A DNA stretch of 47,061 bases from Hamadaea sp. (GTDB taxonomy: Bacteria; Actinomycetota; Actinomycetes; Mycobacteriales; Micromonosporaceae), in the NCBI RefSeq assembly GCF_013362815.1, contig NZ_JABFVK010000029.1, positions 1 to 47,061 on the forward strand, given 5' to 3'. A program made the translations under genes and the position numbers. Below the pieces are notes generated by a model. It was not told the origin of the DNA, made no database searches, and was given only the letters and a program-made list of their open reading frames with translations. Positions 1-8,516 of the stretch are shown here, piece after piece. Every line of letters begins with the position of its first letter. Position 1 is the first letter of the stretch.

Positions 1-1
1 A

Positions 2-64
2 CTCATCGCCCTGATCCGACTCCACCTCGGCGGATACGAAATCACCCTTCCCGGCCGAACCTGA
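2..64 (+). CDS. possible C-terminal tail of an unidentified protein (partial)
   Basis: A stop-free frame enters from the left edge and ends with TGA at 62-64, giving 20 residues ending GGYEITLPGRT. The frame is short and the DNA is GC-rich, so chance is possible. I do not recognise a family. It ends 33 bases before a family D repeat, a position typical for gene ends in this window. Confidence 0.25.
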   Translation, partial: LIALIRLHLGGYEITLPGRT

Positions 65-97
65 CCCACACATACAGCACAAGAGCCACTATCGGGC

Positions 98-156
98 ATG
101 ATCAATCGGCGTGTCGTGTCCCGATGGCCCTGATCGTTCCCGCGAAAGCATGATCA
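98..156. repeat. family D dispersed repeat, copy 1
   Basis: The element begins CATGATCA and ends CATGATCA, with core CGGCGTGTCGTGTCC followed by GCCCTGATCG. The same core, with a few substitutions (CGGTGTGTCGTATCC, then GCCCTGATCG), occurs in the opposite orientation at 22974-23032. The similarity extends over nearly the whole element, so it is a repeat and not a chance motif. It lies between a possible gene end and the tRNA-Leu promoter. Confidence 0.6.
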
Positions 157-188
157 GCACCCCGTCGAGGGACGGCGCGGGCGGCGCA

Positions 189-218
189 GTGACCCGGGAG
201 ACGGCGTACGTCTAGACT
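189..218 (+). promoter_or_regulatory. promoter of tRNA-Leu
   Basis: GTGACC at 189-194 and TAGACT at 213-218 are separated by 18 bases and resemble a housekeeping sigma-70-type promoter of actinomycetes. Transcription would start about five bases before the mature tRNA at 230. Confidence 0.55.
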
Positions 219-229
219 GCGGTGGTTGC

Positions 230-311
230 GCGGGAGTGGCGGAATTGGCAGACGCCCCGGTTTTAGGTACCGGTGCCTTCGGGCGTGGGGGTTCGAGTCC
301 CCCCTTCCGCA
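230..311 (+). tRNA. tRNA-Leu (anticodon UAG)
   Basis: The acceptor stem GCGGGAG pairs with CTTCCGC at 304-310 (one G-U pair). The anticodon stem CCGGT/ACCGG encloses the seven-base loop TTTAGGT, giving anticodon TAG for CUN leucine codons. A long variable arm (TGCCTTCGGGCG region) marks a class II tRNA, and the T arm GGGGGTTCGAGTCCCCC is canonical. The discriminator is A311, and CCA is not encoded. Confidence 0.97.
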
Positions 312-515
312 CTATTCGAGCAGCTCGGCGCCATGCGTCGCGAACAGCTCACGAAGGTCGCCTCGATCCGGCGCATGAAGCGAGAACGATGTTCGACCCG
401 GTCGGCGCCAGTATCCGTCTGGCGAGGCTCGCGTTGTGCACGTCCAGCGACATCCCCCGAACGGTAGCAACAGAATTCGGTCGCGCGGGTTCACGCGATC
501 CGAAAGGCTGCCGAG

Positions 516-1070
516 GTGGCAGTCGTATACCTCGTCCAGCACGCCGAAAAGCAGTCCGAGCCGGGCGATCCGCCACTGACCGATCGCGGCCGCGAGCAGG
601 CGATCCGGACCGCCGAGCTGCTGCGGCAGCACAACGTCTGCGCCGTCTACAGCAGTCCGCTCATACGCGCGATGCAGACCGCTCAGCCCATCGCCGAAGC
701 CGTCGGCGTCGAGGTACGCCCTGATCGGCGGCTGGCCGAGCGGATGAACTGGGACGGCCGGCAGCCGCTTGCGGAGTTCCTCGCGGAATGGGAACGGGCG
801 ACGCGCGTACGCGATTTCGTGCCGTCCTCCGGTGATTCGTCGCATCGGACCGCCGCCCGGATGATCGCGTTCCTGCAGTCTGTTACCGAGGCGCGTGGCC
901 CCGTCGTCGCAGTGAGCCACGGCGGTGCCACCTCCGACATGCTGCGTACGCTTCTCGGGGATGACGCCGTTCCGAGGTCCCTGCTGGAGAAGGGCGTCCC
1001 CGCATGTGCGATCACTACGCTGGAGGAATCACGAGTACTCCACATTGCCCAGACGGCACACCTGCTATGA
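516..1070 (+). CDS. histidine phosphatase family protein (phosphoglycerate-mutase-like)
   Basis: The 184-residue product belongs to the branch-1 histidine phosphatase superfamily. The N-terminal LVQHAEK is a variant of the RHG motif (Gln in place of Arg before the phospho-accepting His), PLTDRGREQA and the YSSPLIRAMQTA segment supply phosphate pocket residues, and VAVSHGG carries the second catalytic His. The start is GTG with AAAGG about nine bases upstream. The last four bases overlap the ATG of the next gene (ATGA), so the two are translationally coupled. The substrate cannot be predicted: small phosphorylated metabolites and phosphoproteins are both possible. The Arg-to-Gln change in the RHG motif could lower or alter activity. 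Confidence 0.85.
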   Translation: MAVVYLVQHAEKQSEPGDPPLTDRGREQAIRTAELLRQHNVCAVYSSPLIRAMQTAQPIAEAVGVEVRPDRRLAERMNWDGRQPLAEFLAEWERATRVRDFVPSSGDSSHRTAARMIAFLQSVTEARGPVVAVSHGGATSDMLRTLLGDDAVPRSLLEKGVPACAITTLEESRVLHIAQTAHLL

Positions 1071-2107
1071 ACCGTGCATTCCGGCTCGAACGTCATGACG
1101 TCGTCTCCGGCCGGCTGGCCGCTCTATCCGACCAGCAGCTCATGGCCATGCTCGGCGAAGCCACCCCGGGTGCTGTCGGCATCGGCGGGGCTACGGCGAC
1201 CGTCGACGTCGATGGCGTACGGGTCTTCGTGAAGCAGGTGCCGCTCACAGATCTCGAGCGACAGCCCGAGCACGTGGGATCCACGGCGAATTTGTTCGAC
1301 CTGCCGATGTACTACCACTATGGGCTCGGCTCGGCTGGTTTCGGCGTGTGGCGCGAAGTAGCGGTGCACACCATGACGACGCGCTGGGTATTGGCGGACG
1401 AGTTCGCCGGCTTCCCGCTCGTGTATCACTGGCGAGTGCTTCCGCGTTCGCCGGTGACGCCGGACCCGGAAGACAACGAACGAATAGTCGCGCGGTGGGG
1501 CGGTTCGACGGCGGTACGCAGGCGGCTCACTGCGATCGATCAGGCTTCCGCCAGCGTGGCACTGTTCATGGAGCACATTCCGTACTCGGTGCACTCCTGG
1601 CTGACTGAGCAGACGGCTGTCGGAGGGCAGACCGCCGCCGTGGCGTACCAGATGGTGGAGCGAGAGATCAACGCGGGCATCGCGTTCATGGGTTCCCGCG
1701 GCCTGGCGCACTTCGACGCGCATTTCCTCAATCTGCTGACCGATGGCGATCGCGTGTACTTCGCGGACTTCGGGCTGGCGATGAGCGACACGTTCGATCT
1801 CGAGCCGGCTGAGCGCTCGTTCCTTCGCGAGCATGCCGGCTATGACCGTGGTCATTCGGCGACCCATTTCACCCACTGGCTGATCAGCAATCTGGCTGGA
1901 GTGCCCTGGGGAGAGGCCGACGACCACCTTCGCGCGCACGCCGGTGGCCTGGACCTGCCGGAGATTGCCGCCGGCATCGTCGGGCGGAATCGCGACGTCG
2001 CCGTCACGATGGGCCGGTTCTATCGTGATCTCCGGACGGTGGGCTTGGAGACACCCTTCCCAGCGGAGGAGCTTGCCACGATGGAACGGCGAGCTGACGG
2101 AAGCTAG
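1067..2107 (+). CDS. protein-kinase-fold phosphotransferase, coupled to the phosphatase
   Basis: The 346-residue product has kinase landmarks: a glycine-rich stretch near residues 38-46 (GIGGATATV), the beta-3 lysine K56 in VRVFVK, a candidate alpha-C glutamate E97, the catalytic loop HFDAHFLN (D217, N222) and a metal-binding ADFGLA (D234). The pattern is that of a diverged Ser/Thr or small-molecule kinase, closer to HxDxxxxN-DFG kinases than to aminoglycoside phosphotransferases. No transmembrane helix or PASTA domain is seen, so it is probably cytosolic. The ATG overlaps the phosphatase stop (ATGA), which makes this a phosphatase-kinase pair, possibly of opposing function. An upstream in-frame start at 1004 would add 21 residues but is less likely. 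Confidence 0.75.
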   Translation: MNRAFRLERHDVVSGRLAALSDQQLMAMLGEATPGAVGIGGATATVDVDGVRVFVKQVPLTDLERQPEHVGSTANLFDLPMYYHYGLGSAGFGVWREVAVHTMTTRWVLADEFAGFPLVYHWRVLPRSPVTPDPEDNERIVARWGGSTAVRRRLTAIDQASASVALFMEHIPYSVHSWLTEQTAVGGQTAAVAYQMVEREINAGIAFMGSRGLAHFDAHFLNLLTDGDRVYFADFGLAMSDTFDLEPAERSFLREHAGYDRGHSATHFTHWLISNLAGVPWGEADDHLRAHAGGLDLPEIAAGIVGRNRDVAVTMGRFYRDLRTVGLETPFPAEELATMERRADGS

Positions 2108-2448
2108 CTGAAGGTGCGGTCGAATCGGGGTAGCGTCGGCCGGCGTTCGCTCGCCCAATGCGCCTAGCTGTCGAAGCTCGGCGGCGGTGGCGGGACCGGA
2201 GCATAGGTGAGTTACCCGCGCCGGGTAGGTCGACAGTCAGAAACAGCGTGGGCGTGGATCTCACCGGCACACGGTGCCAGTCCGTCTCGTCGCTTGCCGA
2301 CCGGGTTTCCCTGGCCCGGCGGACGCCTACACCGTCCGATATCGACGGTGCGCTTCAAGATCGGTATAGTACGCCCGCACCGGCCCATAAGGAGCGTAGT
2401 CAACGGCGGTCCAGGCCGAGCAGACGTCCGATCTGGAGGTTCCGAAGC
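2108..2448 (+). promoter_or_regulatory. intergenic region with promoter and SD of the secreted beta-helix gene
   Basis: This 341-base gap contains no convincing gene, although an open frame runs through it. A promoter-like TCGACG (2342-2347) and TATAGT (2365-2370) lie 17 bases apart. GGAGGT at 2435-2440 is a strong Shine-Dalgarno eight bases before the TTG start at 2449. The leader between the -10 box and the start is about 75 bases. Nothing else was recognised. Confidence 0.45.
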
Positions 2449-4941
2449 TTGAAAGCACGTGTCTTCTCCGCACTGACGGCACTGTCCGTCGTGGGCGCGG
2501 TCCTGACCCTGTCCGACAGGCCCGCGGCCGCGGATCCGCCCTGGCCGACCGCACCACCGGCCGCGATCTGCGGCAACGCCGGCGTCCTGACCGGGCCTTC
2601 CGCTCCGCCGACCGGCGCCATCACCGTCCCGGCCGGGGACAACAGCGCCTTCGACTTCAACCAGCCCGGCGCGACGTTCTGGTTCGCGCCCGGAACGCAC
2701 ACCCTCGCCGACGATCTCTACGGCCAGATCAGCGCCAAGCCCGGCACCAGCTACATCGGCGGTCCCGGCGCGATCCTCGACGGCCGGAACATCAACTTGT
2801 ACGCCTTCACCGGCGACGTTGCGGGCGTGACCATCAAGTATTTGACGGTGAAGAACTTCGGCCGTGGTTTGGACAACCAGAACGAAGGCGTCGTCAACCA
2901 CGACTCCGGTTCGAACTGGGTGATCCAGTACAACACCGTGATCGACAACGACGGAGCGGGCGTCTTCCTCGGCAGCGGCGACATCGTGTCCTACAACTGT
3001 CTGAAGGACAACGGGCAGTACGGCTTCAGCATGTTCAAGATGCCGATCGAGGGTGACTCGGCGATCAAGAACATCGTCTTGGACCACAACGAGATCGCCG
3101 GCAACAACACCGACGACTGGGAGAGCCGGATCTCCGGCTGCGGCTGTACGGGCGGCGGCAAATTCTGGGATGTCAACGGCGCGACCGTGACCAACAACTA
3201 CGTGCACGACAACAAGAGCACGGGCCTCTGGGCGGACACGAACAACATCGACTTCCTGTTCGAGGGCAACTTCATCGACCACAACGACGGTGAAGGCATC
3301 TGGTACGAGATCAGCTACAACGCCACGATGCGCAACAACACCCTGACGCGTAACGCCTGGGTGAGCGGCAACAACAACCTGGGCTCGCCCGGGCCGGCCA
3401 TCTACCTGTCGGAGTCGGGCGGCGACGCGCGCCTGGCGAGCACGGTGAGCGGGGCTGCCGCCATCCGCATCTACGACAACCTGATCCAGGACAACTTCTC
3501 CGGTGTCTCGATCTACGAGAACGCCAACCGGTTCTGCAATTCCAACGGCAACACCAGCACGGGGTATTGCACGCCGTTCATCACGCCGACGCTCATCCCC
3601 GAGCCGCACGACAGCGCGTACGCGAACCCGATCAACAACACCCATCCCTGCTTCACGAACATCACGAGCGAGCCATATCTGACCGATTGCCGGTGGCACG
3701 CCAAGAACATCGAGGTCAGGAACAACGAGTTCCGCTTCGACAGCTCCGTCGTCCCCTGCGCCGGCAGCTACTGCGGCGTACAGGCGCTGATGGCGACCGG
3801 TGCGGACAACTTGCTGTGGTCTCCGTACACCGTCGCCGGCGTACAGAACGCCGTGATGTTCACCAACAACAACTCGTTCCACGACAACCAGTACTTCGGC
3901 AACTGGCGATTCGCGAAGGCGTACGGCGACACGATCGCGTTCAACGCGTGGCGTACCGCACCGTTCAATCAGGATGCGGGCAGCACGTTCGACGGTGACC
4001 AGGGCGGTACGCCCTCGAATCCCTCGGCCAGTGACCTGGACGCGGACACGGCGACGTTGGAAGGGTCGATCGGCCAGTGGCAGGACTGGTACGCAGAAAC
4101 CGCGTCGCGTTCGGCCGATGCGAAGCACAGTGGCAGCTACGGCTTGCGAGTCGACGTGACCGCAGCGAACGGCTGGGGTGTGCAGACCGGCAACTGGCCT
4201 GGTTTCGCGTCCTCCCCGGGCATCAAGAAGATCAGCCTGTGGGGCAAGCTCGGGTCGGGGACGAACCTTCAGCCCAAGATGACGGTCAAGTGGCTGGACG
4301 CGAGCGCGGCAGTGTTGCGATCCGACGAGGTAGTGCTGCCGGTACTGACCACTACGTGGCAGTCGGCCTCGGCGCTCGTCGACGCCCCAGTGGGAACCGC
4401 TAACGCACTAGTGGCGCTCCACGGCGCGGGCAGTGCCGGTGACTACCTGTACTTGGACGATTTCGTCGTCGGCAACGCGCCGAACCTCCTGGACGCCGAC
4501 ACGGCGGGAGCCGGATCGACCGTCGGACAGTGGCAGTCCTGGTACTCCGCGAACGTCGCCGCCGTTACGCAGGAGGCGCACTCCGGCTCCGGCAGTCTCT
4601 GCGTCACGGTCACGGATTCTTGGGGCTGGGCGCTGTCGCTCGCCAATTGGCCGGGCTTCACGACCGGAGCCGGAGCCAAGCGCATCAGCTTCTGGGGCAA
4701 GCAGGGAGCCGGGTCCGTTGCGAGTGTGACACTGCGGGTGAAGTGGCTGGATGCGAGCCAGACACTGCTGCAGACCGACCTCGTGCCGATCACCGCATTG
4801 AGCACGAGTTGGCAGCAGGCGACCAGCGACGTCACCGCCCCTACCGGTACGGCGACCGCGCTCCTCGAGATCTACAGCACCTCGGGTGCTCCGAACGACA
4901 GCCTCTACCTGGACGACCTGTTGATCACGGATGTTGTGTGA
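2449..4941 (+). CDS. secreted right-handed parallel beta-helix protein with two C-terminal carbohydrate-binding-like modules
   Basis: The TTG start at 2449 is chosen because GGAGGT lies eight bases upstream and because it gives a clean signal peptide (KAR, hydrophobic ALTALSVVGAVLTL, AxA-type site at PAAA before DPP). The 830-residue protein has an N-terminal beta-helix (about residues 60-500) made of Asn/Gly-rich coils such as NYVHDNKSTGLWADTNN and NNTLTRNAWVSGNN, typical of pectate-lyase-like folds. Two tandem repeats of about 140 residues follow (about 530-675 and 685-830). Each opens with DADT and an IGQWQ/VGQWQ motif and ends YLYLDDFVV or LYLDDLLIT, resembling CBM4/9-type jelly rolls. 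It probably binds or cleaves plant or microbial polysaccharide outside the cell. The exact substrate and whether it is a lyase, hydrolase or binder are unknown. The frame is open further upstream to 2158, but that extension lacks a signal peptide at its own N-terminus. Confidence 0.85.
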   Translation: MKARVFSALTALSVVGAVLTLSDRPAAADPPWPTAPPAAICGNAGVLTGPSAPPTGAITVPAGDNSAFDFNQPGATFWFAPGTHTLADDLYGQISAKPGTSYIGGPGAILDGRNINLYAFTGDVAGVTIKYLTVKNFGRGLDNQNEGVVNHDSGSNWVIQYNTVIDNDGAGVFLGSGDIVSYNCLKDNGQYGFSMFKMPIEGDSAIKNIVLDHNEIAGNNTDDWESRISGCGCTGGGKFWDVNGATVTNNYVHDNKSTGLWADTNNIDFLFEGNFIDHNDGEGIWYEISYNATMRNNTLTRNAWVSGNNNLGSPGPAIYLSESGGDARLASTVSGAAAIRIYDNLIQDNFSGVSIYENANRFCNSNGNTSTGYCTPFITPTLIPEPHDSAYANPINNTHPCFTNITSEPYLTDCRWHAKNIEVRNNEFRFDSSVVPCAGSYCGVQALMATGADNLLWSPYTVAGVQNAVMFTNNNSFHDNQYFGNWRFAKAYGDTIAFNAWRTAPFNQDAGSTFDGDQGGTPSNPSASDLDADTATLEGSIGQWQDWYAETASRSADAKHSGSYGLRVDVTAANGWGVQTGNWPGFASSPGIKKISLWGKLGSGTNLQPKMTVKWLDASAAVLRSDEVVLPVLTTTWQSASALVDAPVGTANALVALHGAGSAGDYLYLDDFVVGNAPNLLDADTAGAGSTVGQWQSWYSANVAAVTQEAHSGSGSLCVTVTDSWGWALSLANWPGFTTGAGAKRISFWGKQGAGSVASVTLRVKWLDASQTLLQTDLVPITALSTSWQQATSDVTAPTGTATALLEIYSTSGAPNDSLYLDDLLITDVV

Positions 4942-4955
4942 CCAGCTGACCGGCT

Positions 4956-4992
4956 GACCGTCGGCACCAGCGAGATCCTGGTGCCGACGGTC
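4956..4992. terminator. bidirectional hairpin terminator
   Basis: GACCGTCGGCACCAG at 4956-4970 and CTGGTGCCGACGGTC at 4978-4992 form a perfect 15-bp stem with a seven-base loop. It lies between two convergent genes and would serve both. No long T run follows, as is common in actinomycetes. Confidence 0.85.
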
Positions 4993-5001
4993 GGCAAACC
5001 C

Positions 5002-6525
5002 TCAATGGCCGCCGGGAGCCCCGTGGGCGCTGTTGTCCGCCCGCGCCGGGAGCAGCAACGCCGTGATGATCACGCCGACGGACAGCACCACGCCGATGAT
5101 GAACGCGAGCCGCATGCCGTCCAGATTGGCGGCCACCGTCGCGACGCCTTGTGCCTTCAACGAGTCGGCTCGCGCGCTCATCACCGTGATCACGAGCGCA
5201 GTCCCGAAAGCCGCTGCGACCTGCTGCAGAGTGCCCAGGATCGAGCTGCCGTGCGAGTAAAGGGCCGGCGGAACCGCGCCGAGGCCCAAGGTGAAGACCG
5301 GCGTGAAGGTGGCGGCGAGGCCCACCATCAGCAACGCGTGCAGCCCGAGGAGCTGCCAGTAGGGCATGGTCATGGAGACCTGGGTGAATCCGGCGAGTGA
5401 CGCGGTGATCGCGATCGCGCCGGGGATGACCAGGACCCGGCCGCCGAACTTGTCGAACAGGCGGCCCACGGTCGGCCCGAGCAGGCCCATCGCCAGACCG
5501 CCGGGCATCACGAGCAGCCCGGTCTGCAGGGCGGTGAGCTCGCGTACGTTCTGCAGGTAGAGCGGCAGCAGGATCATCGAGCCGAGCATCGCCATGAAGG
5601 CGACCGACATCAGGGTCAGCCCGACCGTGTAGGTCCGGTGCTTGAGCGTACGCAGATCCATCAACGGCGTACCGGTCTTCTGCAGCGACAGCTGGCGGAA
5701 GACGAAGACGGCGATGCAGGCCAGACCGGCACCGACGATGCCCGTGGCCAGCCCGACGTTGCCACCCTGAAACCGGCTGAGCCCGTAGACCAGGCCGCCG
5801 AACCCGAGCGCGGCGAGCGCGACGCTCATCCAGTCGATGGTGCTGACCTGCGGCTCGCCCACGTTCTTGAGCTGCCGCATCCCGCCCCAGGTGATCAGCC
5901 CGGCGATGGGCAGCACCACGGCGAAGAGCAAGCGCCAGGACCCGAAGTTGAGGATCACTCCCGCGATCGCCGGGCCCATGGCGGGCGCGACCGAGATGGC
6001 CAGGGTGACGTTGCCCATCACCTTGCCGCGGTCCTGCTCCGGCACCACGTGCATGAGGGTGGTCATCAGCAGCGGCATCATCACCGCTGTGCCGGAAGCT
6101 TGAATGATGCGCGCGCCGAGGAGCACGCCGAAGGTCGGCGCGACGATGGCCAGCGCAGTGCCGAGGAGGAACAGACCCATAGCCGTGGCGTATGCGGTGC
6201 GAGTGGACACGCGCTGCAAGAACCAGCCCGTGATCGGGATGACCGCCGCCATGGTCAGCATGAAGGCGGTCGACAGCCATTGCGCGGTCTGCTCGGTGAT
6301 GCTCAACGCGGTCATCAGCCTCGGGATCGCGTTGATCATGATCGTCTCGTTGAGGATGACGACGAACGTCGCCAGCACGAGCAGGCGAATCACCGGAGGC
6401 GTGCGACCCGAGATCGTGGAAGGCGTGGGGATGACAGGTGACTCAAGCTGCTGGACAGGCACGGTACCTCGATCAGAGTTGTCGGTCAGAACATGGTCGG
6501 CGGTCGTGCTGACAATCGTTGCCAT
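5002..6525 (-). CDS. MFS drug exporter, DHA2 (EmrB/QacA, LmrB-like) family
   Basis: The product has about 507 residues with many membrane helices, matching the 14-helix DHA2 family. Visible family motifs are LNETIMINAIPRL in the first helix, WLSTAFMLTMAAVIPITGWF (motif A/B region), GARIIQASGTAVMMPL and the proton/drug antiporter motif C region VAPAMGPAIAGVI. DHA2 pumps use the proton gradient to expel antibiotics, dyes and peptides. ATG at 6525 is preferred over an upstream TTG at 6552; neither has a strong SD. It is monocistronic and faces a shared terminator. The substrate cannot be read from sequence. Confidence 0.9.
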   Translation of the reverse strand: MATIVSTTADHVLTDNSDRGTVPVQQLESPVIPTPSTISGRTPPVIRLLVLATFVVILNETIMINAIPRLMTALSITEQTAQWLSTAFMLTMAAVIPITGWFLQRVSTRTAYATAMGLFLLGTALAIVAPTFGVLLGARIIQASGTAVMMPLLMTTLMHVVPEQDRGKVMGNVTLAISVAPAMGPAIAGVILNFGSWRLLFAVVLPIAGLITWGGMRQLKNVGEPQVSTIDWMSVALAALGFGGLVYGLSRFQGGNVGLATGIVGAGLACIAVFVFRQLSLQKTGTPLMDLRTLKHRTYTVGLTLMSVAFMAMLGSMILLPLYLQNVRELTALQTGLLVMPGGLAMGLLGPTVGRLFDKFGGRVLVIPGAIAITASLAGFTQVSMTMPYWQLLGLHALLMVGLAATFTPVFTLGLGAVPPALYSHGSSILGTLQQVAAAFGTALVITVMSARADSLKAQGVATVAANLDGMRLAFIIGVVLSVGVIITALLLPARADNSAHGAPGGH

Positions 6526-6584
6526 ACCAAGACTGACGGAACCCACCGACAAAACTCATCGGCCGTGCCCGTGCCAATTCCCGA

Positions 6585-7538
6585 TCAGGTGATGTCGCGG
6601 CGGCGGTTGAGCACGATGCCGATGGCGCCGGCGACGACCGACCAGCCGGTCAGGACCAGTACGCCGACCCACCACGACGCAGCCTCCGGGTACAGCTTCT
6701 CCGGCGAGACCATGACCTGCGAGGCGATGGAGGGCATGACGACGGCGGAGGTCAGCACCCAGTCGCCGTGGATGAGATAGGCCCGGATCAGGTTGAACAC
6801 GCCGATCCCGCCGATGAAGCCGCCGAGGTAGATCAGCATCGCGGTGACGACCACCCCGATCTGGCTGTGGATCAGCGTACCGAGCCCGAAGCCGAGCAGT
6901 GCCCAGAGCAGGTACGCGACCAGGTTGAAGATGATCGCCCGTTGCACCGGCCATTCGGTCAGCGAGTTGGTCAGCCCGATGTTGTGGAAGAAGATCAGGC
7001 CGGCCACGAAGGACAGCGCCCGCGACAGGAGCCAGAAGAAGAGACCGAGGCCGAGCACTGCCAGCAGCTTGCCGAACACCACCCGCGTACGCTGCGGGGT
7101 CGTCAGAAACGTGGCGGTCGCAGTCTGATACTGGAACTCGTTCGTGATGACGAGGGCGCCCATCAGCATCACCAACAGCAGGCCGAAGAACTGACCGCTG
7201 GTGAAGATGTTCCCGGCCGCGGTTGTCGCCTGGAGATGCAGATCGTGCAGCTGAGCGAACTCGGCTTGGGCCTGGGCGAGCTCAGCCGCACTCAGGCCGC
7301 GGCCCGGTCGGAACACCGCAGCGGTGTCGCGTGCCCGGGAGATGTGCTCGGCGGCCTCGGCCATGTTGATCCATAGCGCCAGCCCGGTGAACGCGGTCGA
7401 GGCGATGCCGAACAGCCACCACGCGTTGGTGGTGGCGATCTTGCGGATCTCGCTGCGGACGAGCCGGAGCCCCGGCACGCCGACGTGCGGAATCACCGGC
7501 CGGTCCGCGGCCTGCGGCGGTTGGAGGGTCGCGGTCAT
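6585..7538 (-). CDS. ABC transporter permease (ABC-2 type)
   Basis: The 317-residue membrane protein starts with a cytosolic stretch containing LVRSEIRKIATTNAWW, a hallmark of ABC-2 permeases next to drug-type ATPases. A first helix (FGIASTAFTGLALWI) is followed by a large extracytoplasmic loop of about 65 residues and five further helices. The QYQTATATFLTTPQRTRVVFGK segment is the coupling region typical of this family. The start ATG overlaps the ATPase stop by four bases, so the pair forms one exporter. The substrate is unknown. Confidence 0.9.
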   Translation of the reverse strand: MTATLQPPQAADRPVIPHVGVPGLRLVRSEIRKIATTNAWWLFGIASTAFTGLALWINMAEAAEHISRARDTAAVFRPGRGLSAAELAQAQAEFAQLHDLHLQATTAAGNIFTSGQFFGLLLVMLMGALVITNEFQYQTATATFLTTPQRTRVVFGKLLAVLGLGLFFWLLSRALSFVAGLIFFHNIGLTNSLTEWPVQRAIIFNLVAYLLWALLGFGLGTLIHSQIGVVVTAMLIYLGGFIGGIGVFNLIRAYLIHGDWVLTSAVVMPSIASQVMVSPEKLYPEAASWWVGVLVLTGWSVVAGAIGIVLNRRRDIT

Positions 7539-8440
7539 CGGATGTCTGCCTTTCCGGCCGTCAGCTGGAGGAACACGTTCTCGAGGTCGGGGCGCTCCAC
7601 GGTCAGCTCGTGGATCTCAGCACCCACCCGAAGGGCAGCAGCGCCGATCGTTGGCCCGTCCGCGCCGACGATGCGGAGCGCGCCGCCGTCGATCGGCGAA
7701 GCCGTGACCGTCGAGCCGAGCTCCGCGATGAGCGCCTCCGGAGACGGCGTACGCACAAGCATCTGCGCACCGCCCGCCGAATCGATGACCTCGGCGACCG
7801 GACCCTGCCGGACCAGCTTCCCCGCCGCGATGATCACTACGTCGTCGGCGAGGAGCTCCATTTCGGAGAGCAGATGGCTGGACACGAGAACGGTCCGGCC
7901 CTCGTCCGCGAGCGACCTGAGCAGGTCCCGCATCCAGCGGATGCCTTCCGGGTCCAGCCCGTTCGCCGGCTCGTCCAGGATGAGCACGTCCGGATCGCCG
8001 AGCAGCGCCGCGGCGATGCCCAGTCGCTGTCGCATGCCGAGCGAGTACCCCTTGAACTTGCGATCCGCGGCCGGTGTCAGCCCGACCGCCGTGAGCACGT
8101 CGTCGGCGCGGCTGATCGGTATCCCCGCCGCGTCGCACAACATGCGCAGGTGATTGCGGCCGGTGCGGCCCCGGTGCGCGCCCGACGCCTCCAGGAGCCC
8201 GCCGACCTTGCGGATCGGATCGACGAGGTCGGCGTAGCGCCGGCCGCCGATCGTCGCCGACCCCGCTGTGGGCCGGACCAGGTTCAGCACCATACGCAGC
8301 GTCGTCGTCTTCCCCGCGCCGTTCGGCCCCAGGAAACCGGTGACCCGGCCGGGGCTCACGGCGAACGACAAGTCGTCGACCGCGCGCACGTTCTTGTAGA
8401 CCTTGGTCAGTCCCTCGACTGCGATTCCACCGTCGGCCAT
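7535..8440 (-). CDS. ABC transporter ATP-binding protein
   Basis: The 301-residue ATPase has Walker A GPNGAGKTT, a signature loop YSLGMRQRLGIA, Walker B VLILDEPANGLDP and the H-loop VSSHLLSEME. It is of the drug/lantibiotic-export type (DrrA/BcrA-like). I place the start at the ATG at 8440, because GGGGAG lies about eight bases upstream; a longer frame to 8479 would read into the promoter. It is coupled to the permease and follows the DUF5937 regulator gene after a 76-base gap that carries a promoter and a large inverted repeat. Confidence 0.92.
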   Translation of the reverse strand: MADGGIAVEGLTKVYKNVRAVDDLSFAVSPGRVTGFLGPNGAGKTTTLRMVLNLVRPTAGSATIGGRRYADLVDPIRKVGGLLEASGAHRGRTGRNHLRMLCDAAGIPISRADDVLTAVGLTPAADRKFKGYSLGMRQRLGIAAALLGDPDVLILDEPANGLDPEGIRWMRDLLRSLADEGRTVLVSSHLLSEMELLADDVVIIAAGKLVRQGPVAEVIDSAGGAQMLVRTPSPEALIAELGSTVTASPIDGGALRIVGADGPTIGAAALRVGAEIHELTVERPDLENVFLQLTAGKADIR

Positions 8441-8460
8441 CGACCAGCTCCCCGGATCGT

Positions 8461-8511
8461 CAATACATAGAAGCGTCATGCATCGTAGTTCTAGGTATTG
8501 AATCCGCGCAA
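8461..8511 (-). promoter_or_regulatory. promoter and 40-bp centred operator of the ABC operon
   Basis: CAATACATAGAA (8461-8472) and TTCTAGGTATTG (8489-8500) form 12-bp arms with one mismatch, and ATGCAT (8478-8483) lies exactly on the same dyad axis. On the minus strand TTGCGC (8506-8511) and TACGAT (8482-8487), 18 bases apart, form a promoter whose -10 box is inside the dyad. The AT-rich arms and promoter overlap fit a repressor operator better than a terminator. The neighbouring ArsR-type protein is the obvious candidate ligand. Confidence 0.65.
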
Positions 8512-8516
8512 GCTGC

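Noticed and set aside
230-311. tRNA-Leu as an integration site for a mobile island
   Set aside because: No integrase and no duplicated tRNA 3' end are visible in the window.
2212-4128. A 638-codon open frame antisense to the beta-helix gene
   Set aside because: It has a Val/Arg-rich low-complexity composition typical of GC-rich antisense shadows, while the plus strand has a signal peptide and clear domains.
4925-6280. A long frame overlapping the MFS gene on the same strand
   Set aside because: Its translation is Arg/His/Ala-rich without motifs; the overlapping frame has a full membrane-transporter pattern.
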